A stretch of 64,000 bases of DNA from Prevotellaceae bacterium (GCA_028723455.1 JAQYEW010000012.1:1-64000), one strand, 5' to 3'; counted from the stretch's first letter, positions 16,445 through 27,400 are shown. Made by a program: numbers and translations. The notes: generated by a model from the sequence alone, not told the origin.

Positions 16445-19429
16445 ATGACAAAAGAAACATATCATCCCCAGTCCCGCGTGAACAATCATTGGCAAGGCGT
16501 CTTCCATCTTGCCGTGGCGATTCTTCTATGCCTGTGCTGCACGCTGCCGGCACACGCCGAGAACCATACGGCCCTATGGTACGAAACGGAAGCCAAAAAC
16601 AAGATTCGCAACAACGATTGGGAGGGCGCCCACAACCTGTTGAAGAAAGGTCTGCGCGACTGGCCCGAGACCACAGAACTGAACGAACTGATGGGTGTCT
16701 ATTACAAACAAAAGAAGGATTGGGAGAAGGCCCGTTACTTTCTGAAGATAGCCCTGCGTTGCGACGGCTCGAACTATGACGCACGCCAACATCTGAGCGA
16801 GGTGGAGACCATTACACAGAACTACAGTTCCGCTATCTGCTACATCAACGAGATGCTGGAAGTAACGCCATATCTCAAGACGTTGTGGATTAGAAAGATA
16901 AAGCTCTACGAACGGCTCAAGGACCGGATCGAGGCAGACCGGCTGGTATTCCGCATGGTACAGATCTTCCCCGAGGATGAAGACGTGCGCCGCATGGTGG
17001 CCGGACGCGCTGAAGAGCAATATGCACGTGCGCGCAAGGCTGGGGACAAGAGCAGCGCCATCGAGAGCCTGGGCGCGATGATCAAGGCCTACCCCAATTC
17101 GCCGGAATACTACATCATGCGTTCAAACCTGCTCTACGAGGACGGACGCACCGAAGAAGCCATGGTAGACATCCGCCGCGGCATGGAGCAATGCCGGTGG
17201 GACATCAGCCTCGTACGCAAGGCCGTGGGTATCCTGACCGAGCAACACCGTCTGCTGGAGGCGCGCGACATCGTGTTGGCCGCCCAGAAAAAAAACAACA
17301 GTGCCGGCCTGACAACCTTGCTCAACGACATCGAGGAGAACATGGCCTACGATGCGCTGAGCTATGACCCATACATACAATTCAGCAAGCTCTACGGGAA
17401 GACCAAATCGAACGACGCACTCATCTACCTGCTCAATACCAGTGTTGTCCGCGGATACTACGATGATGCCGCATACTACATTGCCGAAGCCAAGAAGGCC
17501 ATGGGTAGCAACAACCCCGACATTCTGCACAAAGAATACAACGTTTACAAGCGTATGGGCGAGAAGCGCAGAGCCATGGGTGTGCTGGCACGCTTGGTAA
17601 GCGTCCAGCCGCAAAACACGGATGCCGTGGAGGAGCTGGTGGACTATTATCAGGAAGAGGTGCGCACGGCCATGGCTGCAAATAACTTCGAGGACGCCCT
17701 CGTCAACCTGGATTTTATTCTTCATTACAGTCGCGACGAAGAAGTTACGGCAACGGCCACCAAGAAAAAGGTCGACTGCCTGATTGCGCTCAGTCGCGAC
17801 GAAGCGGCTTTCAACATGCTGGACAGCATGATGCAGACGAATCCCGGAAACGTTCATCAAATCATCCTGAAGGCCGAACTACTTGCACGCCGCGGCATGG
17901 TAGAGAGTGCGCTGGGCCTGCTTACGGGCGCCCTGCTCCCACTGACCCCGGGCGAAGAAAACTACTTGAAGCTGGCAAACAGCTTCGAGGAGATCTCCCT
18001 GCCGCACATCAAAGATCTGAATGAACGCGGAGCCTATCCCCATGCTTACCAAATTGCCACAGAATTGCTCCGGCTGCGCCCCACATCAAAAGAAGCCCTT
18101 TTGCGCGCCATCCAACAGCAACGTGTGGCAGGCAAGAAGAAGGAATACCGCAATACGGTCATGCAGGCCTTCAACCTCTATCCCCAGGACGTGGATGTCC
18201 TGAAAGAATTCCTCCGTCTGAGAACTGAAGATGGGGAATATGACGCCACCCTGGCCTCTCTGCGCCGCGAACTCAGAGACTTGCCCGGAGACAGTACGCT
18301 GGTAAAACTACATTCAAGCACTACGGATATCGTGGCACTGAACCTCATCAAGGAGCGTAAGGCGCAAGAAGCCATCGCCCTCCTGGACACGGCACTCAAC
18401 TACGACCTGATGAATCGCACGCTGCTCTACGACAAAGGCCTGGCCTACGAGCAGTTGCACCAATGGGACAGCGCCCACTATTATCTGCGCTATTACCAAC
18501 CCTCCATGGACGAGCGACGCGATTTCATAAGTCGCTTGAATAGTCTGAAAAACAAAAGTTTCCGTAATACAATCAACGTAGAATATCTTCACACGCGCTT
18601 CGGGGACACCTATACCCGTCAGGGCCTTGCCACCATTGGTTATAGCCGCACATGGAAGCGCAACACACTGAGTACGACCCTCAATTATGCGGGACGAGAC
18701 GGGCTACAAGGCAATACGGACCGCGACAACGAGCAGGGTGGCGGTATCGGACTGCAAGGTGTTGCACAATGGACTCATCAGACACGCAAACGATGGTCAT
18801 GGACGCTGGGCGCAGGTGTCAGCAACAAATACTTTCCCCGCTTCCTCTTCCTGGGCCGTTTGGATTTTGACCTGAAACGGGATTGGACCATGGACGTTCA
18901 TGCCAACTATCGCAACGTGAGCGCCAACGAGGCCGTTTACAAAGAGGAGGTAATGGACAATGGCGAAACGGCACAGGTCTTCAGTCATTGGAACACCCAA
19001 TACAGACACCTTGTCAGCGTGGGTGCCGGCGCTACCAAGGACCTGGGTGAATTTGCGTTAGGCGGAAAGGCTGACGGTCTGTGGATGAACCAGAGCCTCT
19101 ACTTCAACACAGCCTTCAACGCCAAATACTTCCCTCTCAACGAGAAGATAACCAACATCAATGTCGGCTTCAGCGTAGGTACGGCTCCCGAGAGTATCAT
19201 TCTGAACACAGGTATGCCCGGCAGCCTGAGCCATATCAACAGCATGGTGAGCATTGGGGGAGCCCGCCTGCTTACCCCACGTCTCACGGTCAGTCTGCAA
19301 GGCAGCTGGTACACGTTCTATAACCAAACGAACATGAGCGTCGGAAACACGGACAACCTGGAACGCACAACAAACGTAAAATATAAAAATCTGTTCAACA
19401 TCCATGGCACAATCAGCCTTCGCTTTTAA
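16445..19429 (+). CDS. TPR protein with C-terminal YaiO-like outer-membrane beta-barrel
   Basis: The 994-aa product has an N-terminal signal peptide (hydrophobic about 20-39, ending in AHAENH). TPR motifs follow throughout (about 45-700; for example AYEQLHQWDSAHYYLRYYQ). The C-terminal 280 residues contain barrel strands such as RNTINVEYLHTRFGD and ATIGYSRTWKRNTLSTTLNYAGRD, ending in TISLRF. TPR plus a 16-strand-type barrel is the architecture of PgaA-like exporters, and the barrel resembles YaiO. It probably carries the polymer made by the upstream GT2 across the outer membrane. It starts 6 nt after the GT2 stop. Confidence 0.85.
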   Translation: MTKETYHPQSRVNNHWQGVFHLAVAILLCLCCTLPAHAENHTALWYETEAKNKIRNNDWEGAHNLLKKGLRDWPETTELNELMGVYYKQKKDWEKARYFLKIALRCDGSNYDARQHLSEVETITQNYSSAICYINEMLEVTPYLKTLWIRKIKLYERLKDRIEADRLVFRMVQIFPEDEDVRRMVAGRAEEQYARARKAGDKSSAIESLGAMIKAYPNSPEYYIMRSNLLYEDGRTEEAMVDIRRGMEQCRWDISLVRKAVGILTEQHRLLEARDIVLAAQKKNNSAGLTTLLNDIEENMAYDALSYDPYIQFSKLYGKTKSNDALIYLLNTSVVRGYYDDAAYYIAEAKKAMGSNNPDILHKEYNVYKRMGEKRRAMGVLARLVSVQPQNTDAVEELVDYYQEEVRTAMAANNFEDALVNLDFILHYSRDEEVTATATKKKVDCLIALSRDEAAFNMLDSMMQTNPGNVHQIILKAELLARRGMVESALGLLTGALLPLTPGEENYLKLANSFEEISLPHIKDLNERGAYPHAYQIATELLRLRPTSKEALLRAIQQQRVAGKKKEYRNTVMQAFNLYPQDVDVLKEFLRLRTEDGEYDATLASLRRELRDLPGDSTLVKLHSSTTDIVALNLIKERKAQEAIALLDTALNYDLMNRTLLYDKGLAYEQLHQWDSAHYYLRYYQPSMDERRDFISRLNSLKNKSFRNTINVEYLHTRFGDTYTRQGLATIGYSRTWKRNTLSTTLNYAGRDGLQGNTDRDNEQGGGIGLQGVAQWTHQTRKRWSWTLGAGVSNKYFPRFLFLGRLDFDLKRDWTMDVHANYRNVSANEAVYKEEVMDNGETAQVFSHWNTQYRHLVSVGAGATKDLGEFALGGKADGLWMNQSLYFNTAFNAKYFPLNEKITNINVGFSVGTAPESIILNTGMPGSLSHINSMVSIGGARLLTPRLTVSLQGSWYTFYNQTNMSVGNTDNLERTTNVKYKNLFNIHGTISLRF

Positions 19430-21536
19430 GTGTATCAATACATACGTCATCTTTGCCCTGATGCTGGGGGCCACAAGCCTTTGCTCGTGCAAAGCGACAC
19501 CCATCGCCAATGCCTACAATATCCAGCCGGCTCAGGATAACGACCAAGAGGATATTACATGGGCCAAGTACATGTTCAATCACATGGAAAGCCGCATGCC
19601 AAACGGAGGCGTATTCAACAACGACAAAGAGGTGGCTCAAACCGGAAGTGCCCTCCCCGTCATTGTGGATTTGGACCCGTCCTCGAAAGATGACTACAGC
19701 CTGAAAATCAACAAAAGTTTCCTTTCGCTCAAAGCCAAAGACAGCAAGACACTGATGTGGCTTATCTATCAAACCATCGAAATGCTGTCGCAATCCAACA
19801 CAGACATCAACAGCGAGGACCTCCCTCCCTCCCGTTTCCCGGCACAGGAAAGCGCAGAAGGAAACATGGCCTTTGAATACCGCGCCATTTATAGCCCCAT
19901 GGGCATCAACCCGGACCTCACAGGACCGTTGGGCCTTGACAATATCAACACGGACTGGGCTGTGTGGGGACATAACTTCAAGACAATGGTGTCCCATAAA
20001 AAGGACGAGCATATCTACGCCCTGGTTAACGGCAAACGCGACGCCGAACAATTTTGTTTCGGATCAAACACCACGTTCAATACCGTTTCGCAATGGATTC
20101 AGGACAACTATGGTCATGAACTCAAACAGGACGCTATGGTACGTTTCTGCATCATGCCCAACGACAACGATATCGTTTGCCAGTGCCCCGAATGCCGCTC
20201 TTTGGGCAACACAGAGAAAAATGCCAGTCCGGCCGTATGTAGTCTGGTGAACAAGCTATGCAAGCGTTTCCCGAACTTCCAGTTCTTCACCAGCCACTAT
20301 CGTACAACGGACTACCCCACAGATATCAAATTACCGGGAAACAGCGGTATCATACTCAGTGCCATTGACTTTCCCCTCTTCCCCAAACCGGAGGGAAAAC
20401 GACAAACAGAGGAGTTTATCAGCAAGATCAGAGAAAGCCAAAACATTACCCCTCGCATCTATGTTTGGGACTACATGTGCAACTTTGACAACTACATGCT
20501 GCCCTTCCCTGTCGTTTCCGTCATGCAAAACCGCATCCAACTATATGCCAGCCAGGGTGTCAAGGGCATCATCCTGAACGGAAGCGGCGAAACGCATACA
20601 CTATTGGATGACATCCAAACCAGTACCCTGGCTACCTTGCTGTACGACCCAAGCATTGACGAACGCACCGAACTATTGAAAATCAAGGAAGATTACTACA
20701 GGAAGTTCTATCCCAAGACGGCCCATATCCTGTTACCCTGGACCATCAGCGTTGAAACGCTTGTCATGAGCCAAAACACCCCCCTGGAAATCTATGGAGG
20801 CATAGACAACATGAGCCTCGTCGGACTGGACGTCAAGGAATTGCACAGCACTTTCAAGGAATTAGAACGGGCCAACAAGGAAACTGAGGGCGAGGAACGC
20901 AAACGCGTCAACCGAATCTTGGTGGCACTTAGCTTTACACAACTGGAACTGGAACGCTCCGGAAAAATGAAGCTGGACCCAGAGGAGCGACATCAAATGC
21001 TTCTCAATCTGTCAGAAGGAGCGGAAATCCCCGGCATGGAAGCCTACAACGAGGTGGGCGACAAGGTGCGCGATTATGCCAACTATCTTAAGAACAATAG
21101 TCTTGTCGCTGACGAAGAGCCTACCAACCTGCTCATAAACAAGAATCTGACTTCTAATGCCATCCCTCAGGAGTTCTGGCCACGTCTGACGGACGGCCGC
21201 TATGGCCTCCCCATGGATTGGCATGAGGCATGGGCAATCACCAATGAACCCAAAATGATTATCCAACTGCCCGCCACGAACCATGTGGGCGGAAAACTGC
21301 TGATCTCTTTCCTGAACAAAAGCAAATGGAGGCTCGGCCTGCCCGACTCTATCGAGCTGTGGCAGGATGGACGTCTGATTAACGAAACCTATGAGAACAT
21401 CTCGCCCAGCGGGTCGGAAAGAACCATTTTCCAAATGAATACAAGCAAACTGCGTCCTGACTTGCCTACCCAATTACGCATAACAGGAGAAAACAAGAAG
21501 GCCATTGACGAGATAGAATGGAGGATTGCCGAATGA
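19404..21536 (+). CDS. DUF4838-type lipoprotein of the exopolysaccharide operon
   Basis: This 710-aa protein overlaps the upstream gene by 26 nt. Its N-terminus has a hydrophobic stretch ending in a lipobox-like LCSC (about residues 26-29), so it is probably a lipoprotein. The central part resembles DUF4838: the cysteine pair CQCPECRSLGN, the LYDPSIDERTELLKIKEDYYRKFY block and a region likely to be a TIM-barrel relative of glycoside hydrolases. A C-terminal beta-rich domain (about 575-710) looks like a carbohydrate-binding or galactose-binding-like fold. In Pga systems the equivalent position is held by PgaB, a deacetylase/hydrolase; a polymer-trimming role here is inference. Confidence 0.65.
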   Translation: MAQSAFAFKCINTYVIFALMLGATSLCSCKATPIANAYNIQPAQDNDQEDITWAKYMFNHMESRMPNGGVFNNDKEVAQTGSALPVIVDLDPSSKDDYSLKINKSFLSLKAKDSKTLMWLIYQTIEMLSQSNTDINSEDLPPSRFPAQESAEGNMAFEYRAIYSPMGINPDLTGPLGLDNINTDWAVWGHNFKTMVSHKKDEHIYALVNGKRDAEQFCFGSNTTFNTVSQWIQDNYGHELKQDAMVRFCIMPNDNDIVCQCPECRSLGNTEKNASPAVCSLVNKLCKRFPNFQFFTSHYRTTDYPTDIKLPGNSGIILSAIDFPLFPKPEGKRQTEEFISKIRESQNITPRIYVWDYMCNFDNYMLPFPVVSVMQNRIQLYASQGVKGIILNGSGETHTLLDDIQTSTLATLLYDPSIDERTELLKIKEDYYRKFYPKTAHILLPWTISVETLVMSQNTPLEIYGGIDNMSLVGLDVKELHSTFKELERANKETEGEERKRVNRILVALSFTQLELERSGKMKLDPEERHQMLLNLSEGAEIPGMEAYNEVGDKVRDYANYLKNNSLVADEEPTNLLINKNLTSNAIPQEFWPRLTDGRYGLPMDWHEAWAITNEPKMIIQLPATNHVGGKLLISFLNKSKWRLGLPDSIELWQDGRLINETYENISPSGSERTIFQMNTSKLRPDLPTQLRITGENKKAIDEIEWRIAE

Positions 21537-22132
21537 AAAAGATGCTTACAAAAACTTCGCTGCTGTTCGTAGCTATAATAGCCTTGTCCGCGTGCAACAA
21601 ACGCAAAGTAGGCCCTACGGAGGTATCTGTAATAGACCCTGTGCGTCATTACTATCCCGTAGCCTTGGGCGACGTGCTCATGCTTCACTACGAATTGGAG
21701 AACGTGGGGAAAGAACCCTTGGTGATTACGGAGATACAACCCTCGTGCGGATGTGTCGTGGAGGATGGCGAGGACAAGCGACACGTCATCTTTCCCGGCA
21801 AGAAGAAACAGTTCCATTTTGGATTCTATAGCGGGCGCAACCTCGGTCATGTACGCCATACCATACGCATCTATGGCAATATCAAGCCCAATGGCATGCT
21901 ACCTCTGGAATTTGAGGTGAATGTGGTTCCTCCCTCTTTGAACACACCCGACTACGAGGAGTTCTACCTGCAACGTATGCGTGAGCAAGAGATGACGGGA
22001 CATGTCATCAACGAGGCCGTGAACGGCAACGCCCAGGAACGCGAGGGATATGTCGTAGACAACAAGCAACTGGAAAGATGGCAGAAACGGAATAAGATCC
22101 AAGACAACATGGATTCCTTCAATGTTTTTTAG
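21533..22132 (+). CDS. DUF1573 lipoprotein
   Basis: The 199-aa product has a lipoprotein signal (hydrophobic stretch to LSAC, cysteine near residue 19) and a DUF1573 immunoglobulin-like domain, seen in LGDVLMLHYELENVGKEPL, ITEIQPSCGCVV and the FYSGRNLGHVRHTIRIYGN strand. The ATG at 21533 overlaps the upstream stop as ATGA, so it is preferred over the ATG at 21518. Translation is coupled to the DUF4838 gene. Function is unknown. Its 3' end overlaps the convergent acyltransferase stop. Confidence 0.8.
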   Translation: MKKMLTKTSLLFVAIIALSACNKRKVGPTEVSVIDPVRHYYPVALGDVLMLHYELENVGKEPLVITEIQPSCGCVVEDGEDKRHVIFPGKKKQFHFGFYSGRNLGHVRHTIRIYGNIKPNGMLPLEFEVNVVPPSLNTPDYEEFYLQRMREQEMTGHVINEAVNGNAQEREGYVVDNKQLERWQKRNKIQDNMDSFNVF

Positions 22133-23082
22133 CGAAGTATTCCCGGACTAAGCCATAAGCGACTGAGAGAGAAGCGGTCGAGTATCCACGCGAGACACAA
22201 ACTGCCGTACACACTCAGCAGCGTTACGGCGGCCGCATGTAAGAGGCTGGTCGTGTCAAATGCGAACAGCGGAGACAGGTATTTCCCCACCATCGTAAAA
22301 ATCGGATGGAACAAATATATAGGCAATGTATTGCGCCCCAAAAAGCAGAGATGGCGGAACAATACATTGTCTTTGTTTTGCTTGGCGTAAAGCCCGTTGA
22401 AAAAGAGGAAGAAACATACGGAGGCAAGTGCCAAGCGAAGATCCAACCACTCCCAATGCGCAGGATCAATCATCAACAGAAGCATCGGCAGCATGGCCCA
22501 TACACTGCCAAAGCCCAAGGATGACAGACGCACCCCACTCTGCCGCAATGCTACGCCCATACCATAATAAACGGCATGACGAAGAGAAAGAATGGGAGTA
22601 AGCATGGCCAAAGCCAGAAGCAAAGAAAAGAAAACCAGAAAGCGGGGAAGCGGAGCACAAGCGGACAGACCTCTATATACTAAATAATAGACTGCTCCAC
22701 ACACCACCAAGGTATGCAGGAACCAATAAGGGCCGATACTGTCAATAAACACGACGCGCGTCAGTTCGCTCACACTGAGTTCATGCAGACCTCCTCTCAC
22801 TGGCAGATACAAGGACAGCAAGGCAAACCCCAGGACCATCGTAATATAGGGCAAAAGAATACGCAGGAGGTAGCGGGCGAAATCCTTGGATTGCTTGTCC
22901 ACATTGACAAGAGCTGCCGTAACAAACAAAAAGCAGGGCATCACCAGTGTGAGCAGTCCTTCCTTGGCCCAAGGATAATGTTCCGTAAAGCGGACGATAT
23001 GACACAGTACGACAATAACTATCATCGCCATGCGAAGAAAATCAACGTGATTGAAAGGCAAAACCCTGGATGTGTTTCCCAT
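22129..23082 (-). CDS. Acyltransferase family 3 membrane protein
   Basis: This 317-aa protein is a multi-pass membrane protein of the acyltransferase-3 family (OafA/WecH/IcaC-like). The first helix carries the signature NHVDFLRMAMIVIVVLCHIV with the conserved Arg and catalytic His. About ten hydrophobic segments follow. The open frame extends to 23178, but a -7-like box (TATCTTCG on the minus strand, 23105-23112) lies inside that extension and the family core begins just after the ATG at 23082. It converges on and overlaps the exopolysaccharide operon by 4 nt. In staphylococcal ica loci an IcaC member of this family O-modifies the polymer, so a similar role is plausible here. Confidence 0.8.
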   Translation of the reverse strand: MGNTSRVLPFNHVDFLRMAMIVIVVLCHIVRFTEHYPWAKEGLLTLVMPCFLFVTAALVNVDKQSKDFARYLLRILLPYITMVLGFALLSLYLPVRGGLHELSVSELTRVVFIDSIGPYWFLHTLVVCGAVYYLVYRGLSACAPLPRFLVFFSLLLALAMLTPILSLRHAVYYGMGVALRQSGVRLSSLGFGSVWAMLPMLLLMIDPAHWEWLDLRLALASVCFFLFFNGLYAKQNKDNVLFRHLCFLGRNTLPIYLFHPIFTMVGKYLSPLFAFDTTSLLHAAAVTLLSVYGSLCLAWILDRFSLSRLWLSPGILR

Positions 23083-23202
23083 AAAACCTGTGAGCAATTT
23101 TCCACGAAGATAGAGAAAAGCTATATAAGAACACTTTCTCCTTGCGATATTTTGAACATTTTTTCCGAATTTACCCAAAAAAAATTAAGATTTTTGCCTT
23201 AC

Positions 23203-23230
23203 TTTGGTGTCCATTTTCTTTGTAACTTTG
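23203..23230 (+). promoter_or_regulatory. Promoter region of the RND efflux operon
   Basis: TAACTTTG (23223-23230) matches the -7 consensus, and a TTTGG lies at 23203-23207, 16 nt away, shorter than the usual 19-21 nt. The leader to the ATG at 23271 is about 35 nt. No repressor gene is adjacent. Confidence 0.55.
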
Positions 23231-23270
23231 CAGTTCAAAACATTACAACAATTTTTAAGGTAAAAAGTAT

Positions 23271-24374
23271 ATGACAAAGAACACCAAATTCTTAGTGTTG
23301 GCAACACTGGTAAGCAGTACGCTCTTGGCCTCCTGTGGGAAAAAGCAGCAACGTACCATGCCTACCGCCACATTCAAGACCATTAAGGTAGAGACCCAAG
23401 ACGTTACGCTCAGCAACAAGTACTCCGCAACCATTCGCGGACGCCAGGACATTGAGGTTTATCCCCAAGTGAGTGGCACACTACAGCAACTGTGCGTTAC
23501 CGAGGGACAACACGTAAGCAAGGGCCAGACGCTATTTGTCATTGACCAAGTACCCTACAAGGCTGCGCTAAACACCGCCAAGGCCAGTCTGGAAGCCGCC
23601 AAGGCACAAGAGGCAACGGCCAAACTGAACTATGAAAGTCGCAAAAGCCTTTTCGAGCAGAAAGTAATCAGCGATTTTGACTTACAGACCGCTCAGAACG
23701 CATTCCTCACGGCCAAGGCTCAGGTGGCACAGGCTACCGCCCAAGTGGTGAATGCGCAGAACAGCCTAAGCTATACCATCGTCAAAAGCCCCGCCAACGG
23801 TGTTGTCGGCACCCTGCCTTTCCGTCAGGGCGCACTCGTGGGCCCCACCATTCCCCAACCCTTGACCACTGTGAGCGACAACAGCCAGATGTACGTTTAT
23901 TTCAGCATCAGCGAAGGCCAGCTCTTGCAGCTGACACGCAACAACGGTTCCACGAAGGCAGCCATCGAGGCTATTCCCGCCGTTCAGCTGATTCTTGTCG
24001 ACGGCAGTCAATACGAGAGTGCGGGCAAGGTAGAGAGTGCCAGCGGAGTGGTAGACACACGTACAGGCAGCGTTCAGTTGCGCGCCGTCTTCGACAACGC
24101 CAAGGGTCTGCTGCACAGTGGCAGTACAGGCAACGTTATCGTTCCCACGAACTACAAGAATCAGATCGTGGTGCCCACCGCTGCCACCGTACAGTTGCAG
24201 GACAAGTACCGCGTATATGTAGTCAACAAGGAAGGCATCGCCGAAGAACGCATTGTTACCCTCAATCCTCAGAGCAACGGCAAGCAAAGCATCGTTACCA
24301 GCGGACTGAAGGTGGGCGAGGAGATTGTGAGCGAGGGTGCCGGTATGGTAAAAAGCGGACAAAAGGTAAAATAA
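23271..24374 (+). CDS. RND efflux periplasmic adaptor (membrane fusion protein)
   Basis: This 367-aa lipoprotein (lipobox LLASC, cysteine near residue 22) links an inner-membrane RND pump to an outer-membrane channel. The biotinyl-lipoyl motif is seen in VYPQVSGTLQQLCVTEGQHVSKGQ, then an alpha-hairpin (about 95-150, ALNTAKASLEAAKAQEATAKLNYESRKSLF), the second lipoyl half SYTIVKSPANGVVGTLPFRQGALV and beta-barrel and membrane-proximal domains. It is the first gene of a complete three-gene operon. Sequence class is AcrA/MexA; substrates are unknown. Confidence 0.92.
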   Translation: MTKNTKFLVLATLVSSTLLASCGKKQQRTMPTATFKTIKVETQDVTLSNKYSATIRGRQDIEVYPQVSGTLQQLCVTEGQHVSKGQTLFVIDQVPYKAALNTAKASLEAAKAQEATAKLNYESRKSLFEQKVISDFDLQTAQNAFLTAKAQVAQATAQVVNAQNSLSYTIVKSPANGVVGTLPFRQGALVGPTIPQPLTTVSDNSQMYVYFSISEGQLLQLTRNNGSTKAAIEAIPAVQLILVDGSQYESAGKVESASGVVDTRTGSVQLRAVFDNAKGLLHSGSTGNVIVPTNYKNQIVVPTAATVQLQDKYRVYVVNKEGIAEERIVTLNPQSNGKQSIVTSGLKVGEEIVSEGAGMVKSGQKVK

Positions 24375-24416
24375 ACCTTGCGTAAGCAACAAAGAACAAG
24401 GTAAGAAGACATTTTT

Positions 24417-27400
24417 ATGAAAGGAAATATATTTATCAAGCGTCCCGTGATGGCCATGTCCGTGGCCATCGCCGTAATGCTGGTAGGTCTGATCAGCTAT
24501 TTCAGCCTGCCCGTTGAATCCTATCCAGACATCGCGCCACCAACGGTTACGGTGAGTGCCTACTATACGGGTGCCAGTGCTGATGCCGTGATGAAATCCG
24601 TCATCCAACCGCTGGAGGAAAGCATCAACGGTGTGGAGAACATGATCTACATGACTTCCAGTGCCACTAACTCCGGATCGGGTACCATCAGCATTTATTT
24701 CCGTCAGGGCACAGACCCCGACATGGCTGCGGTAAACGTACAGAACCGTGTAAGCCAAGCCCAAGGCCTGTTGCCACAAGAGGTAACACGCATCGGCGTA
24801 ACAACCACGAAGCGACAGACCTCTTTCCTGCAGATTAACGCCCTGGCAAGCAACAAGGAAGAGTACGACCAGGACTTCATCTCGAACTACGTAGACATCA
24901 ACATCATGCCTCAGCTCAAGCGCGTGGAAGGTGTTGGCGATGTAATGGTTCTTGGCGGCACATACAGCTTGCGCATCTGGATGAAGCCGGACGTGATGGC
25001 CCAATACCGTATCGTCCCCAGCGACATCACCTATGCCCTGTCAGAGCAGAACCTGGAAGCGCCTGCCGGCCAGTTGGGCGAGAAACCACTGCGTGACGGC
25101 CTTGGGGAAGACGTAGACAATGTATTCCAATACACCCTGAAATATACGGGGCGTTTGAAGAAGGTTGAGGATTTCGAGAATATCGTAATCCGCGCCAATG
25201 CCGATGGCACCACGCTACGCCTGAAAGACGTGGCAGATGTTGACCTGGGAGCCGTAAGCTATGCCTTTGACGGCAAGATGAACGGTAAACCGGCCACGAC
25301 TTTCATGTGCTTCCAGCTGGCCGGCGCCAACGCGAAGGAGACCAACGACCGCGTTACGGCCAAGTTGAAGGAACTGGAGAAAGACCTGCCCGAAGGCTTG
25401 GAGTTTGTGAACATGATGAGTTCTAACGACTTCCTGCTGGCCTCTATCGCCAACGTTGAGGAAACGCTGATTGTAGCCATCCTGTTGGTGGTGCTCGTTG
25501 TCTATTTCTTCTTGCAGGACTTCAAGGCAACCATCATTCCCTCTATCTCCATCATCATTTCCTTGGTGGGCACCTTTGCCTGCCTGAGCCTGGCAGGCTT
25601 CTCGCTGAACCTGCTGACGCTCTTTGCCTTAGTGCTGGCCATCGGTACGGTGGTTGACGATGCCATCGTGGTGGTTGAGGCCGTACAAGCCAAGTTCGAT
25701 GCCGGCTACAAAAGCCCTTACGAAGCCACACGGGATGCGATGAGCGATGTAACGATGGCCGTAATATCCACAACACTTGTCTTCATGGCCGTGTTTATCC
25801 CTGTCAGTTTCATGGGCGGTACCAGCGGTGTGTTCTACACCCAGTTCGGCATCACGCTGGCTACCTCGGTAGGACTATCCGCAGTCAGCGCCCTTGTGGT
25901 TTGTCCCGCACTGTGCGCCATGATGATGCGCCCCGCCAGTGGTGATCGTCGTAGGGGCTTCTTCGGCAATCTGAACCACTACACCAAGATTGCCTATCAG
26001 GCCACATACACTGCCATGCTGGGAAAATACATCAACATGCTACGCCGCTTCGTTGGCCGCAAAAAACGCTATGCGGTAAGCTTCGGCGCACTGGCCCTTG
26101 CCGTGCTGGGTCTGTTGTTCTTTGCCAACAACCTGCCTGGCGGCTTGGTTCCCCAGGAAGACCAGGGCGTAGCAATGATGAACATCAGCGGCGTTCCCGG
26201 CAACAACCTTAGCAGCACGAAGGCAATTCTGGACAAGGCAGAGGCCATCGTGGAGGAAATTCCAGAGGTAGAGACCTACAGTGCGGTTGCAGGCTACGGT
26301 TTTATGTCGGGTCAGGGAACCAGCTACGGCATGATGATTCTGAAATTGAAGCCCTGGGGCGAACGCCTGAACAGTTGGAATCCCATTGACAACTTCCTTT
26401 CAAGCAGCACCATGATTGCCAACGCGAAATTGAACGCTCGCCTGATGCCGGAGATTCCCGAAGCCCAATGCTTTGTTTTCGAGCCTGGTATGATTCCCGG
26501 TTACGGAATGGGTTCCATCGAATTGCAGTTGCAGGACAAGACAGGTTCCGCTGACAAAGAAACCTTCTACAATTATACGATGCAGTTCATTCAGAAACTG
26601 AACGAACGCGAGGAGGTTGCACGCGCCATGACCACCTACGCCCGCAACTTCCCCCAGTTTGACGTCAAGGTAGACGCTGCGCAATGCAAACGTGCAGGCA
26701 TCAGCCCCGCCGACGTATTGAGCGCATTGGGCAGCTACTGCGGTGGTGCCTACGTAAGCAATTTCAACGAGTTCTCCAAGGTGTACCGCGTGATGTTGCA
26801 GGCTGCTCCCAACTATCGTATGAGCGAGGACGACCTGAGCAATATGTTCGTCCGTAACGGCACAGAGATGGCTCCCTTGAGCCAGTTTGTGAAACTGACC
26901 CGCACCGAGGGTCCCGAGACCGACAGCCGCTTCAACCTCTTCAGTTCCATTGCCGTGAACGTGGTCGCTGCCGCTGGTGTTTCCAACACAGAGGTAATGC
27001 AGGCCATCGCGGAGGTGAAAGAGCAGGTGTTCCCCGAAGGTTACAGCTATGAGTACGGCGGCATGTCGCGCGAGGAGGCGGCCACCATCGGCTCTATGGA
27101 CACCTACCTCATCTACGCCGTCAGCACCCTGCTGGTGTTCCTTATCCTGAGCTGTCTGTACGAGAGCTTCCTCGTTCCCTGGGCCGTAATCTTCAGCGTG
27201 CCCGCCGGTCTGATGGGTTCATTCGGTTTCGCATGGCTATGGAACCAGGGCTACAGCGTGCTTCCTTTCATATTCAAGGCTCAAATCGAGAATAACATCT
27301 ATCTCCAGACAGCCGTCATCATGCTCATCGGACTGCTGGCCAAGACCGCCATTCTGATTACAGAATTCGCATTGGAACGCCGTCGCAAGGGCATGGGAAT

